Of a stretch of 64,000 nucleotides of DNA, positions 42,032-51,352 are shown in pieces. The stretch comes from CAYRPN01 sp964426135. Lineage in GTDB: Bacteria > Planctomycetota > Phycisphaerae > Phycisphaerales > Phycisphaeraceae. The first letter of the stretch is position 1. Each line of letters begins with the position of its first letter. Both the position numbers and the translations under genes were made by a program. The notes beneath the pieces are model-generated. The model ran no database searches and had not been told where the DNA came from. It saw only the letters and a list, made by a program, of their open reading frames with translations. Where the stretch lies: positions 12,159-76,158 of the forward strand of contig CAYRPN010000009.1 of NCBI GenBank assembly GCA_964426135.1. The letters run 5' to 3'.

Positions 42032-44107
42032 ATGAGCAACACCGCCGCCGTGAAGGATAAGCCCGCCGATCTGCCCGTTGAACCCGTCGTCGCCGTCGCA
42101 GAAGCCGCGCCGCCGAAGCCGGAGAAGAACGGCAAGAGCGAGAACGGCAAGCCGGACAAAGCCGAGAAGGCGGACAAGACTCGCGCGGAGAAACCGCCCG
42201 TGGCGCCCTGGACCATCGCCGACGCCGCCGATCTCTACGGCATCAACCGCTGGGGCCAGGGTTATTTCGCGATCAACGATGTGGGCCACGTCGTCGTCAA
42301 CCCCACCTGCGACCCGACGCGCTCCATCGATCTGAAGCAACTGGTGGAGGAACTGCAGGCCCGCGACATCGCGCCGCCGCTGCTCATCCGGTTCAACGAC
42401 CTGATCCATCACCGCGCCAAGGAACTGCACGAAGTCTTCAGCAACGCGATCCGCGACAGCGAATACAAGGGCAATTACTGCTGCGTGTACCCGATCAAAG
42501 TGAACCAGCAGAAGCACGTGGTGGAGCAGGTGATCAGCGCGGGCAAGCCGTACAACTTCGGCCTCGAAGCCGGCAGCAAGCCTGAACTGCTCGCGGTGAT
42601 GGCGCTGGTGAAGGACGACACCACGCCGATCATCTGCAACGGGTTCAAGGATGACGAGTTCATCGAAGCGGTGATCCTGGCGGCGAAGATCGGCAAGAAC
42701 ATCATCCCGGTCGTGGAGAAGTTCAACGAGCTGAAGCTCATCGCCAAGTTCGCCAAGCTGCACGGCGTGCGCCCGGCGATCGGCCTGCGCATCAAGCTGG
42801 CGGCGCGCGGCGCGGGCCGATGGGAAAGCTCCGGCGGCGACCGCAGCAAGTTCGGACTCTTTTTCAGCGAGGTCATCGATGCCGTCGCGTTCCTCAAAGA
42901 GAACGAGATGCTCGACTGCCTCACGCTCCTGCACTTCCACCTGGGCAGCCAGATCAACAACATCCGCAACGTGAAGGCCGCCATCATCGAACTGGCCCGC
43001 GTGTACTGCGAGCTGCACAAGATCGGCGCGACGGGCCTGAAGTACCTGGACGTGGGCGGCGGCCTGGGCGTCGATTACGACGGCTCCAAATCAAGCACCG
43101 GCCCCAGCATCAACTATTCGCTCCAGGAATACGCCAACGACGTCGTCTTCCACGTCAAGGAAGTCTGCGACAGCGAGAACATCGCGCATCCCGTCATCAT
43201 CAGCGAGTCGGGCCGGGCGCTCGTGGCGTTCCACTCCGTGCTGATTTTCAACGTGATGGGTTCGACCGGTTTCGACCGCTTCGAGGTGCCCGAGCATCTG
43301 TCGCGCGAGCAGCGCAAGGGCGTGCCCAAGCCGATCCTCAATCTGTTCGACACGTACCACCATCTGAGCGAGACGAACTTCGAAGAGAGCTACCACGACG
43401 CCCAACTGGCGCGCGACGAAACGCAGAACCTCTTCAACCTCGGCTACTGCTCGCTGGTTCACCGAGGCCTGGCGGAACGCATTTTCTTCGGCGTCTGCTC
43501 CAAGGTGCTCGACGTCATCCGCAACCGCGAGGACGTCCCCGCCGAGTTCGACGGCCTCGAGGCCATGCTCGCCCGCATCTATTTCTGCAACTTCTCCATC
43601 TTCCAGTCGCTGCCCGACTGCTGGGCCATCGACCAGCTCTTCCCGATCATGCCGATCCACCGGCTCCAGGAAAAGCCCGCCAACCGCGGCATCCTCGCCG
43701 ACGTCTCCTGCGACAGCGACGGCAAGATCGACGCCTTCATCGACAACCGCAAGGTGAAGGGCCTGCTCGACCTGCACCAGCATACGGGCGAGGATTATTT
43801 CCTCGGTGCCTTCCTCGTCGGCGCGTATCAGGAAATCCTCGGCGATCTGCACAATCTCTTCGGCGACACCAACGCGGTCCACGTGAGCCTCAGCGAAGGC
43901 GGCGGCTGGGAAATCGAAGACGTGGTCGAAGGCGACACCGTGCGCGAGGTGCTGCACTATGTCCAGTTCGACGCCGACGATTTGAAGCGCGACATGCGCA
44001 AACGCGTCGAACACGCCCTGCGCGACAAGAAGCTGACGATCGACGAAGCTCGCTTGCTGCTGAAATTCTATGAGAACGGGCTGGAAGGGTACACGTACCT
44101 GGAATAG
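42032..44107 (+). CDS. speA: biosynthetic arginine decarboxylase
   Basis: 691 residues from ATG 42032; ATG 42011 is also in frame, and GGAG at 42018-42021 lies about 10 bases before 42032. It converts arginine to agmatine in polyamine synthesis. Y-P-I-K-V-N-Q has the PLP lysine at about residue 155; G-G-G-L-G-V-D-Y-D-G at about 350 binds the PLP phosphate; the full N-terminal barrel, C-terminal domain and helical insertions of the SpeA family are present. Residues 1-55 form a Lys/Glu/Pro-rich extension not found in most orthologues. It is the next gene after carA; both touch arginine metabolism, but they seem to have separate promoters. Confidence 0.95.
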   Translation: MSNTAAVKDKPADLPVEPVVAVAEAAPPKPEKNGKSENGKPDKAEKADKTRAEKPPVAPWTIADAADLYGINRWGQGYFAINDVGHVVVNPTCDPTRSIDLKQLVEELQARDIAPPLLIRFNDLIHHRAKELHEVFSNAIRDSEYKGNYCCVYPIKVNQQKHVVEQVISAGKPYNFGLEAGSKPELLAVMALVKDDTTPIICNGFKDDEFIEAVILAAKIGKNIIPVVEKFNELKLIAKFAKLHGVRPAIGLRIKLAARGAGRWESSGGDRSKFGLFFSEVIDAVAFLKENEMLDCLTLLHFHLGSQINNIRNVKAAIIELARVYCELHKIGATGLKYLDVGGGLGVDYDGSKSSTGPSINYSLQEYANDVVFHVKEVCDSENIAHPVIISESGRALVAFHSVLIFNVMGSTGFDRFEVPEHLSREQRKGVPKPILNLFDTYHHLSETNFEESYHDAQLARDETQNLFNLGYCSLVHRGLAERIFFGVCSKVLDVIRNREDVPAEFDGLEAMLARIYFCNFSIFQSLPDCWAIDQLFPIMPIHRLQEKPANRGILADVSCDSDGKIDAFIDNRKVKGLLDLHQHTGEDYFLGAFLVGAYQEILGDLHNLFGDTNAVHVSLSEGGGWEIEDVVEGDTVREVLHYVQFDADDLKRDMRKRVEHALRDKKLTIDEARLLLKFYENGLEGYTYLE

Positions 44108-44213
44108 CGCGGCGAAGCGAACAGAGCGAGCCTGCCGAGCGAGCCGGGCCGTATTCGGCCCGACGGCCGCGCCCTGTTTCGGCACTCAACGACCTGCTTT
44201 CGGCGACCAGGTA

Positions 44214-44408
44214 ACCTGAGTTTCGGATAAGCCGCTGCGTTGCGCCGTTAGCCCCCGGCTCCGCCGGGGGAGGAGCGCGGTCGAGATCAATCGCGCAAGA
44301 ACTGCTCGGCAGCATCCGCGCTTCGACGATCATCGACTGCAAATTGCCCGCCACCATCGCCCCACCCCCGGCGGAGCCGGGGGCTAATGGCCTATCCGAA
44401 ACTCAGGT
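44214..44408. repeat. 195-bp palindromic element, family IV
   Basis: Terminal inverted repeats ACCTGAGTTTCGGATA and TATCCGAAACTCAGGT enclose inward copies of TTAGCCCCCGGCTCCGCCGG and its complement, with a 90-base non-coding core. It lies 106 bases downstream of speA and abuts the intron remnant. Confidence 0.75.
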
Positions 44409-44680
44409 AGGTAGCCGGGGAAGGTTGCCCTCCCCCAGCCCCCACATCACCGTACGTACGGTACCGCATACGGCGGTTCGTCAGCAGCGCGCAAGCCGCT
44501 GATGCTCATCGAGCATCCTGTCCGGCCGCGAGAGAAGGTCGAGGTCGTCAGAAACGCTGCGAACTCCGCTTACTTCGTGCGCTGCTCCTTCTGAAGCCTC
44601 GAATAATCCGGGCCAGGAGTTCCTGTCATCGAGGCCTCCAAGGGACTTGCACCCTCAAGTCAGCGTGCCATGCCCGGCAC
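44409..44680 (-). ncRNA. group IIC intron remnant (domain I start, domains V-VI)
   Basis: On the minus strand the element begins at 44680 with GTGCCGGGCATGGC and continues with GAGGGTGCAAGTCCC, the typical opening of bacterial group II introns. At 44478-44449 it has a domain V helix: CGC triad with a G-U wobble, 7-bp stem, two-base CG bulge, upper stem and a four-base loop. A GC-rich domain VI hairpin follows to about 44412. A CGC triad and insertion right after an intrinsic terminator (44684-44716) are hallmarks of class C introns. At 270 bases it lacks the reverse transcriptase and most of domain I-III, so it is a deleted remnant. The exact 3' end is uncertain. Confidence 0.65.
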
Positions 44681-44683
44681 AAT

Positions 44684-44716
44684 AAAAAAACCCTCGGCCT
44701 TTCGGCCGAGGGTTTC
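44684..44716 (-). terminator. intrinsic terminator of the PEP-CTERM gene
   Basis: On the minus strand AAACCCTCGGCC, loop GAAA, GGCCGAGGGTTT and a T tract, 28 bases after the stop of the PEP-CTERM gene. Confidence 0.95.
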
Positions 44717-44743
44717 TTAGGATTTTGAGTTACACAAACCGAC

Positions 44744-45895
44744 TCAGGCCTTGCGGCGGCGACCCATGAGCAGGCCAGCCAGACCCATCAGCCCCATCGC
44801 TGCCGTGGCAGGCTCCGGAACCACGTTCGACGCGATGTCGAACGAGCTGTCGGCGTCGGCTTCGAACTGAATCGCGTTCCAGTTCGTCTGGCCGGCGACC
44901 GGCGCACCGTTCACGAAGCTCAGGAAGTACTCCGGAGCGCCAACGGCGAACTGCGAGTTGATGAACGCAGCGTCATCGAGGAACTTCTCCGACGGCTGAG
45001 CGTTGTCGAAGGGCAGTTCCTGGTCCGTGTCGTGCTCCACGATGCGGAAGGTGCCCGGCAACAGCGCGGGGAAGGAGAAGAAGTTGGGGTTGAAGAAGGT
45101 GATGTCAGCGTCGGCCACGAAGTCGCCGGAGCCCTGGATGGTCGAGTAGGGCTGAACGCCAGGCGCGATCGGGTCAAAGTCACCCGCCCAGATGCCGCTG
45201 GCACCAAGGAACTGGTCGAACTGCGACACGACGCCGTCCGGACGGAAGTCGCCGGTGCCGGTACCACCGCGAGCCTCGAGGATGAGCAACCCGTCGCCGA
45301 AGCCGTCGCCGGTCTGATCGTTCGCCGCCACACCAGCGCCGCCGCCGTTAAGCACGTTCGTCGCATCGTTGGCGGCATCGAAGAACACGCGGAAGTAGTT
45401 GGGACGACCCGCCAAAGCCTGATCATCGATCACCGCAAAAGTCGCCTCACCAGACGCATCAATGGCGACCACGCGCTCACGGAAGCGAGCAGTGACAGTC
45501 CATTCGAAGTCGTTGTTGAAGAGGCTGTTGTCGCCATTCACCTGGCCAATGATGCCGGGGCCACCCGTAAAGAGGGTGGAGGTACCCGACGGGCTGTTGT
45601 CCTGGAAGCGAGTCAGCTTGGCCTGGTAGTAGGTGGTGAAAGTGTCACCGACGCGCAGGACCGAGTTGTTCACCACAGTGCGGGTCGCGAGGTTCACGTC
45701 GAACACCGACACGGTGTTGCCGACGGACCAGTCGAGACCACCGAGCAGGTTCGGCGGAACCGCCGGAGCCGGCGACGAAATCGTCAGCGGGCCAAGGCCG
45801 TCCGGATCGTAGGGGAACGTCGTTCCCGCGTTCGCAGCACCCGCCGCGAACAGGCTCACACCAAGCATCGCAAGCATTTTCTTTCTCAGCAACAT
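44744..45895 (-). CDS. PEP-CTERM sorting-domain protein
   Basis: 383 residues. The ATG at 45895 has AAGGAG 8 bases upstream; TTG 45901 is the only in-frame alternative. The signal peptide runs to about A-A-N-A (residue 24). The mature part is rich in Gly, Asn, Asp and Phe without a known enzyme domain. The C-terminus reads V-P-E-P-A-T, a hydrophobic helix (M-G-L-M-G-L-A-G-L-L-M-G) and R-R-R-K-A, the full exosortase recognition tripartite signal. It is therefore a substrate for the exosortase at 60108-62117. It ends in its own terminator, so it may be independently transcribed. The role of the mature protein is unknown. Confidence 0.9.
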   Translation of the reverse strand: MLLRKKMLAMLGVSLFAAGAANAGTTFPYDPDGLGPLTISSPAPAVPPNLLGGLDWSVGNTVSVFDVNLATRTVVNNSVLRVGDTFTTYYQAKLTRFQDNSPSGTSTLFTGGPGIIGQVNGDNSLFNNDFEWTVTARFRERVVAIDASGEATFAVIDDQALAGRPNYFRVFFDAANDATNVLNGGGAGVAANDQTGDGFGDGLLILEARGGTGTGDFRPDGVVSQFDQFLGASGIWAGDFDPIAPGVQPYSTIQGSGDFVADADITFFNPNFFSFPALLPGTFRIVEHDTDQELPFDNAQPSEKFLDDAAFINSQFAVGAPEYFLSFVNGAPVAGQTNWNAIQFEADADSSFDIASNVVPEPATAAMGLMGLAGLLMGRRRKA

Positions 45896-46243
45896 GTTCA
45901 AATCTCCTTAAAAGATTGCCCGGAAGTTTTCGTGGTCACGGCTCCAGGCATCGCTCGTTGACCGGTTTGGTTTCTCAAATCTACGCTTCTGCTTCACGAC
46001 GAGGAGATGAAATACACCCTCACATCCTCGACTCTCTGCACATCGTAACGAATCTTCCGTCCTTCGCAAGCCCATTTGTGAGATTCTCGACAAACGAGGT
46101 TGCAACGGGTGGAGAACCCATCACTTCCAAGATGGTACAAAAAATTCTTGGCGACGCAATGGCCACAACCCACAAAAAGCCGAAAAAAGCGAAAAAAAAT
46201 GATCCATCAAGGCTCGCCAGATCACCTTGTTTCACCAGATTAA
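45896..46243. other. intergenic region upstream of the PEP-CTERM gene
   Basis: About 350 bases without a supportable gene, AT-richer than its surroundings (46120-46260). It should carry the minus-strand promoter for the PEP-CTERM gene. Confidence 0.4.
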
Positions 46244-46270
46244 CAAAAAATCCGCCTGCGACAGGCGGAT
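46244..46270 (-). terminator. intrinsic terminator, minus strand
   Basis: Read on the minus strand: ATCCGCCTG, loop TCG, CAGGCGGAT and a six-T tract, located about 155 bases beyond the stop of the TPR lipoprotein at 46424, after the 102-bp repeat. Confidence 0.8.
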
Positions 46271-46298
46271 GGGGTGCAAACCGGGTTTGTTGATCGTC

Positions 46299-46400
46299 AG
46301 GAGCCGCGCAAGATTAACTCCGCAGATTCGAATCGCTTCGCTCCCAGCTAGACGACTTGGAAAGTCGTCCCACATGCGATGTCGATCCTGCACCGCTCCT
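46299..46400. repeat. 102-bp palindromic element, family V copy 1
   Basis: AGGAGCCGCGCAAGATTAAC at one end and ATCCTGCACCGCTCCT at the other, with an inner GACGACTTGGAAAGTCGTC hairpin. Its reverse complement, about 90 percent identical by eye, is at 63847-63947. It starts 24 bases past the stop of the TPR lipoprotein. Confidence 0.8.
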
Positions 46401-46423
46401 TAGAAGAGCAGCGAGATTTCAGT

Positions 46424-49400
46424 TCATCCCTTGAGCTGTTTGAGCCGCTCCGTCGCATCCTTCGCATAGTTCTCGCCTGGCCCTGCCGACGCGACCACCG
46501 TCAGATGATGGCGGGCCCAGGCGGTCTGTCCCAAGGCCGCGTACACGATCCCGACGTGGTAATGAGTTTCGATCGACTGCGGATGCCGCGACAGTGCTCG
46601 CAATAAATAGGTGATCGATACTGAATTATTTCCCTGCAGATGCTCGACCCAACCGAGCGTGTCGTTGAAGGGGGCAAAGTCCGGGGACGCTTTGTGAGCG
46701 AACAATGCCGCCTCCTTGGCCTCGGAAAGTCGCTGCGGGAAATGTGCCGCCAGCAGAAACGCCAGGTCATTGGCGGCAGCCACCTGGAACCCGCCCGGCT
46801 TGCCCGCCAGTTTTTGGAGGATCGCAACCGCGTCGTCCACACGACCGACCGACGCGAGGATGCCGGCGAGCTTGTGGCTGACGAAATCGTGCGCCGGCTC
46901 TCGCTCGACCAGTTGCTGGCCCGATTTGGCGATATCGGCCGGCGTCGTGTCCTTGGACGGGTATTGGAAATCCAGATACAAGGCGAGCGTGGACTGGGGG
47001 CAGTGAGTCTTGATCTCCTTGATCGCCGCAGCCATCGGCTTGCGCTGGCTGTAGAGCGAACTGGCGTGCAACCCATGCGCCAGCGAGAGCCTGGGCCAGT
47101 CAGCGGCGAGCTTGGCGACCAGCGGCTCGGCCATCGCGGGAATCTGCACATCCAGAATCGCGGCGGCCAGCGCCAGATCGGCGGCGGGGAGAATCTTGCC
47201 CTGCGGCAGCAACTCAAGATGTTCGACATCGCGCAGCAGGTCGCCGCCGTACACGACGTTGTTCAGGACGCCTGCGGCACCGGCGACGGCTCGAGCCGCG
47301 GCCCAGTCGCGTTTATGGACGGCGACCAGGTACTTCGTCAGCGGGGACAGCGGCGCGTCCAGAGGCGCCTCGACGCCCAGGGCCAGGGCGAGCCTGGCGC
47401 CCGTGTCGGATCGCATAAGGTCCGAGTGGCCCTTGAGCGCCGTCACGGCAGCATCCACCTTGCCGTTGCGGACGAGGGCGGCGATCCTGACCACGGCGGA
47501 AGTCGTCGCTTTCGGGTCCAGGTCCAACATCATCGTCGCGGTCTTCTCAACGCCCGGCCAATCGGCGGCCCGCGCCTGCACGGCCATCTTGATCGCCAGC
47601 CAGCGCAGACGCGTGACGCGCGGAAGTTGATCCAACTGCAGCACACGGTCGCTCCATTGCAGCAACTGGTCCACATCCTGGCGGGCGATGCTCATGTCGA
47701 TCAGGGCGTCCACCGCCAATCGGGACCAGGCGGGATTGGCCACGAGCGTCTGCAAACGGCGCATGGCGTCATCGTGCTTGTCCTCGCGGCGATCAATGGT
47801 GACCAACAACATCTGCGCCGGTGCAAACTGAGCGGACTGCTTGGGCACCAGTTGCAACCGGCGGCGAGCCTGCGCGGGATCGCCGGTGGCCAGGAGGCCC
47901 TGCCCCATGGCGAGGTTCAGCCGCGGATCGGCACCGCGACCGGCCTGGTCGAGCTGTTTGAAAATCTCAATCGCTTTTCCGTTCAAACCCGCCTGTAGAT
48001 ACGCGTTTCCCTTGAGCCAGAGAGTTCGAATGCGCGACGATGCGTCTGCCTGAGGCATCGTGTCGAGCACCTGCATGGCGCCGGGGTAATCGAAGCCGGC
48101 GAGCAACGCCTTGGCCAGCCGCAGGTGCGTGTCGATCACTTTGGGGTCAAGAGCGACAGCCTCTCGAAGCGTCTTGGCTGCTTCCATGGTCCGAGCCATC
48201 GACAACTGCAGGTCACTCTTGACCAGCAGCAGCGGAAGGCTGTTGTCTGCCTGCAGCCACTTGTCCAGTTGCGTCAGACCCAACTGCGGTTGCCCCAGCC
48301 GGTAGTAGCTGGAGAGGACGCGCTGGATCGAGCGAATGTCCGTCGGCTTGATCACACCCGAGATGCGGTCGAGGTGAGCGACGGTGGCCTGCTCGTTGGG
48401 CTGTTTCCAGGTCAGGACGGTCTGATCCAAGAGCGCGTCGATGACGCTGATGTTGGCGTCGATGAGTTTCTGGTAGATCTTCAGGACACGCGGCAGGTCG
48501 CGGGCATTGCCCTCCAGAATCCACCGCGCCATCTGCCGGGCAAACGTGAGCGCCAGCCTCTCTTTACGGGTGACAAGCCGATCGTAGCCTTCCTCCAGAA
48601 TCGTCACGGCGTCGGCCGCCCGCCCGGCGATGCGAAGCAGGCTCGCCTCAGCGAGTCTGGCCAACCCATCGTTGACCGTTCGCATTCCTCGGAACTGGCT
48701 AATGCCTCGGTCGACATTGTTGCGGGCATAGAACTTGACGAGAAGTTGGACGGGCAGGAAGTCGGAGGGGTTCTCGCGGATGAGCGCGATCAGATGGGCC
48801 TCCTCCTCGGCGAGGTTGTTCATCTTGCCGTGAATCGCGGCAATGGTGAGGCGGACGACCGGGTCCGTGGATCCGGTGCTGATCGCCTGGCGGCAGACTT
48901 CCAACGCTTCAGTCATCTGGCCTCGATGCAGCTTGAACTGGGCGAGGACGCCGGCGTGCCGCTTTTCGTCGATCTGGGATTCGTCGATGCGATCCCAGAA
49001 ATCGCGGGAGGCGTCCATCTGTCCGAGCGATTCTTGAATCGCCGCCGCCATGGCCAGAGCACGGACATTGTCGGCGTCCTTCTCGAGGATCAAGTTGAGT
49101 TGATCCATCGCCTCCGACGTCAATGTCAGCCTGAACAGGCCTTGGGCGAGCACAAGCCGTACGTCCATGTTGTCCGGCTGGCGCTTGAGGATCCCTTCGG
49201 CGGCTTCGATGGCCTGGTCGGTGGACCCGAGCGACAGCAACATTTCCGAGAGGGTTGTGCCGACCTCGGGGCTGTCGGGGAACCGCTCGCTCAACTCCAG
49301 CAAGGCGGTGCGGGCGGCCGCCAGGTCGCCCCTCATCAGCCGAACCCGCGCCAACCGCAGATGACACCCCACATCGTCCTTGTACGACGCCACGGCACTG

Positions 49401-50863
49401 ACTGCGAAGGTGTTGGCCTTGGCGGCGTCGCGCAGGTAGATGTAGCCGTCGACCAGCGAGGTCAGATGTTCCTTCCTCAGCGGGTCAATCTTCTCCACCT
49501 CGGCGAGCAGCGCGCGTACCTTCTCCCGGTCGCCCCGGATGATCTCCGCCGACAGCTTGAACCGGATCGCCTGAGGGTCGGTCCTGTTCCGCTCGAAGAG
49601 CTTGTCGATGTCTTCCGACACGAGCAGGAGGGTGCCCTTTTTCTCGACGTTCAACTGGATGAGGGCGACCCGGGCGATATTGTTGTTCGGGTTGAGTTCG
49701 ACCGCGCGGCGCAGGGCCTCAATCGCCAGAGCGTTGTCCTTCAACTGCACCATGATCAGCCCATGAAGCGCCTGGATATCGCTGTCGTCTTTGCGGGCGG
49801 TCGCCAGATCCTGAACGATCGCCTTGGCCTGATCGAATTTGCCCAGGTTGAACAGGGACCAACCGAGCGTGAACCGCGTCTTGTGATCCTGAGGCGAAAG
49901 CCGGAACGCCTCGAGTGCCAGATCGTGTGCTTTCTGCGGTTCTCTCTGCTGAAGGTGAAGGGCTGCCCGGGCCGTCTTCCAAGCAGCGCCTTCTCTTGCC
50001 TGCTGGACGACCGCATCGAGAATCTTCACAGACAGCGATGTAACTTCGTCGTCCCTTCTCACTTTCTGCGGAGTGAATCGCAGAAAGTCAACCAGATCAG
50101 TCGCGAGGGTGATCGGAAGGTCGGTGCGGACCGAGATGCGCTTGGCAAGGATCCAGACCTCAGGAAACGCGCCTCGAACCTTCAGAAGATTCAGAAGAGC
50201 TGATGCCGCCTGATCGTGGGCCTCGTCCAGATCCAGCACCTTGTTAAGCCGCTTCTCGGCATCCATCCGCATGGCATCCACCTGAGCACGGCGAGACTCC
50301 AGGTCGGCGTTGGTCGGGTCGGCGGTCTGATTCTCGGCTGCGGCGCGAAGGCGAGCACGCTCCGCCTTCACTTCCATCTCCACGCGAGCCGCGTCCAGCA
50401 TGATCAAGCGCGCACGGTAGTACTCACCTTCCGCCGGAACGTTGCCGATCTCGACCAGCCAGTCGGCCTGATCATGTCCAAGGCTCTTGGCGGCGGTGAA
50501 GCTGTCCTGAAGCTTCTGATTCTCGAGGTACTCGCTGCGGCCCAGCAGGTCGCCCATCCGCGCCAGCGCGAGCAGCATCAGTTCACGGCGCGATTCCATT
50601 GCCAACTCTGGGTTCTCCACCAGCTTCAGAAACAACTTCTCCGCCGGGTCGTATTGCCGAAGGCGCAGGTGGGATCGAGCCTTGAGCATCAGAGCGGGCG
50701 TGTTCGTCGGCTCGGACTCAAGCACCTGATCAGCCAGGGTCAGCGCCGCTTCGACGTTGCCCGCGCTCAGCGCGATGCCGGCCTGCTGCAGCTTGTGCGT
50801 GTTGCTCTCGCCGCAGCCGGCCAGGGTCGTCAAGATCACTGCCGCCAAAAGGAAAATTCGCAT
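46424..50863 (-). CDS. large TPR lipoprotein, PrsT-like (PEP-CTERM system)
   Basis: 1,479 residues from the ATG at 50863, with GAGGA upstream. The N-terminus is a lipoprotein signal peptide ending L-A-G-C, so Cys19 should be lipidated. The remainder is almost entirely TPR units of 34 residues (for example L-E-S-E-P-T-N-T-P-A-L, then A-L-x-x-x-P near the end). The closest named group is PrsT, the TPR lipoprotein found beside exosortases; PrsT is usually about 900 residues, so this one is longer. It probably scaffolds surface-protein or polysaccharide export at the periplasmic side. A 490-base gap separates it from the next TPR lipoprotein, whose N-terminal organisation is the same. Confidence 0.75.
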   Translation of the reverse strand: MRIFLLAAVILTTLAGCGESNTHKLQQAGIALSAGNVEAALTLADQVLESEPTNTPALMLKARSHLRLRQYDPAEKLFLKLVENPELAMESRRELMLLALARMGDLLGRSEYLENQKLQDSFTAAKSLGHDQADWLVEIGNVPAEGEYYRARLIMLDAARVEMEVKAERARLRAAAENQTADPTNADLESRRAQVDAMRMDAEKRLNKVLDLDEAHDQAASALLNLLKVRGAFPEVWILAKRISVRTDLPITLATDLVDFLRFTPQKVRRDDEVTSLSVKILDAVVQQAREGAAWKTARAALHLQQREPQKAHDLALEAFRLSPQDHKTRFTLGWSLFNLGKFDQAKAIVQDLATARKDDSDIQALHGLIMVQLKDNALAIEALRRAVELNPNNNIARVALIQLNVEKKGTLLLVSEDIDKLFERNRTDPQAIRFKLSAEIIRGDREKVRALLAEVEKIDPLRKEHLTSLVDGYIYLRDAAKANTFAVSAVASYKDDVGCHLRLARVRLMRGDLAAARTALLELSERFPDSPEVGTTLSEMLLSLGSTDQAIEAAEGILKRQPDNMDVRLVLAQGLFRLTLTSEAMDQLNLILEKDADNVRALAMAAAIQESLGQMDASRDFWDRIDESQIDEKRHAGVLAQFKLHRGQMTEALEVCRQAISTGSTDPVVRLTIAAIHGKMNNLAEEEAHLIALIRENPSDFLPVQLLVKFYARNNVDRGISQFRGMRTVNDGLARLAEASLLRIAGRAADAVTILEEGYDRLVTRKERLALTFARQMARWILEGNARDLPRVLKIYQKLIDANISVIDALLDQTVLTWKQPNEQATVAHLDRISGVIKPTDIRSIQRVLSSYYRLGQPQLGLTQLDKWLQADNSLPLLLVKSDLQLSMARTMEAAKTLREAVALDPKVIDTHLRLAKALLAGFDYPGAMQVLDTMPQADASSRIRTLWLKGNAYLQAGLNGKAIEIFKQLDQAGRGADPRLNLAMGQGLLATGDPAQARRRLQLVPKQSAQFAPAQMLLVTIDRREDKHDDAMRRLQTLVANPAWSRLAVDALIDMSIARQDVDQLLQWSDRVLQLDQLPRVTRLRWLAIKMAVQARAADWPGVEKTATMMLDLDPKATTSAVVRIAALVRNGKVDAAVTALKGHSDLMRSDTGARLALALGVEAPLDAPLSPLTKYLVAVHKRDWAAARAVAGAAGVLNNVVYGGDLLRDVEHLELLPQGKILPAADLALAAAILDVQIPAMAEPLVAKLAADWPRLSLAHGLHASSLYSQRKPMAAAIKEIKTHCPQSTLALYLDFQYPSKDTTPADIAKSGQQLVEREPAHDFVSHKLAGILASVGRVDDAVAILQKLAGKPGGFQVAAANDLAFLLAAHFPQRLSEAKEAALFAHKASPDFAPFNDTLGWVEHLQGNNSVSITYLLRALSRHPQSIETHYHVGIVYAALGQTAWARHHLTVVASAGPGENYAKDATERLKQLKG

Positions 50864-51352
50864 AGTCAAATCCTCGGAAAATCGAACTACAGGCGGGAGC
50901 GGACTGGCGCCCGCGGGCCAACGGCACGCGGAAGCCACCGAGCGGACAAAGGAAAGGTCCGTTCTCCCACTACAATCCATTCACCGCAGTTTCAGAGCCC
51001 GACGTCTGGGTCGACGTCCGCAGCCCGGCGGCGGAATCCGTTAACAAGGCAGGCTTCACCGAACATCGTCGAGGTCCGCCAAGCACCATCCATCATGCGC
51101 TGATGCGGGGGCGGCGAATCACGGTCAGGGAGTTTCCAGGTCGGCCGATCTCTTGGGTGACCGCATTTCAAGTCAACGTCCACGCCCCTCACATCCCGCA
51201 CGTGATTCCGTTGCGGTTGCCTGTCCGATTGCTCGTTCCATGGGTCGCCACGAATCGGAGCGATGCGTCAGGAGCCGTCTCACGCACATTTCATGCTCAC
51301 TCTTCACTTGGCGTTCACCGTTCTTCGAATCGCAGTCTCGCCTCGCGGCGGC
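50864..51352. other. intergenic region between two TPR lipoprotein genes
   Basis: About 490 bases. No open frame here has a ribosome binding site or recognisable product, and no repeat family member was seen. It probably holds a promoter for the gene at 46424-50863. Confidence 0.4.
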
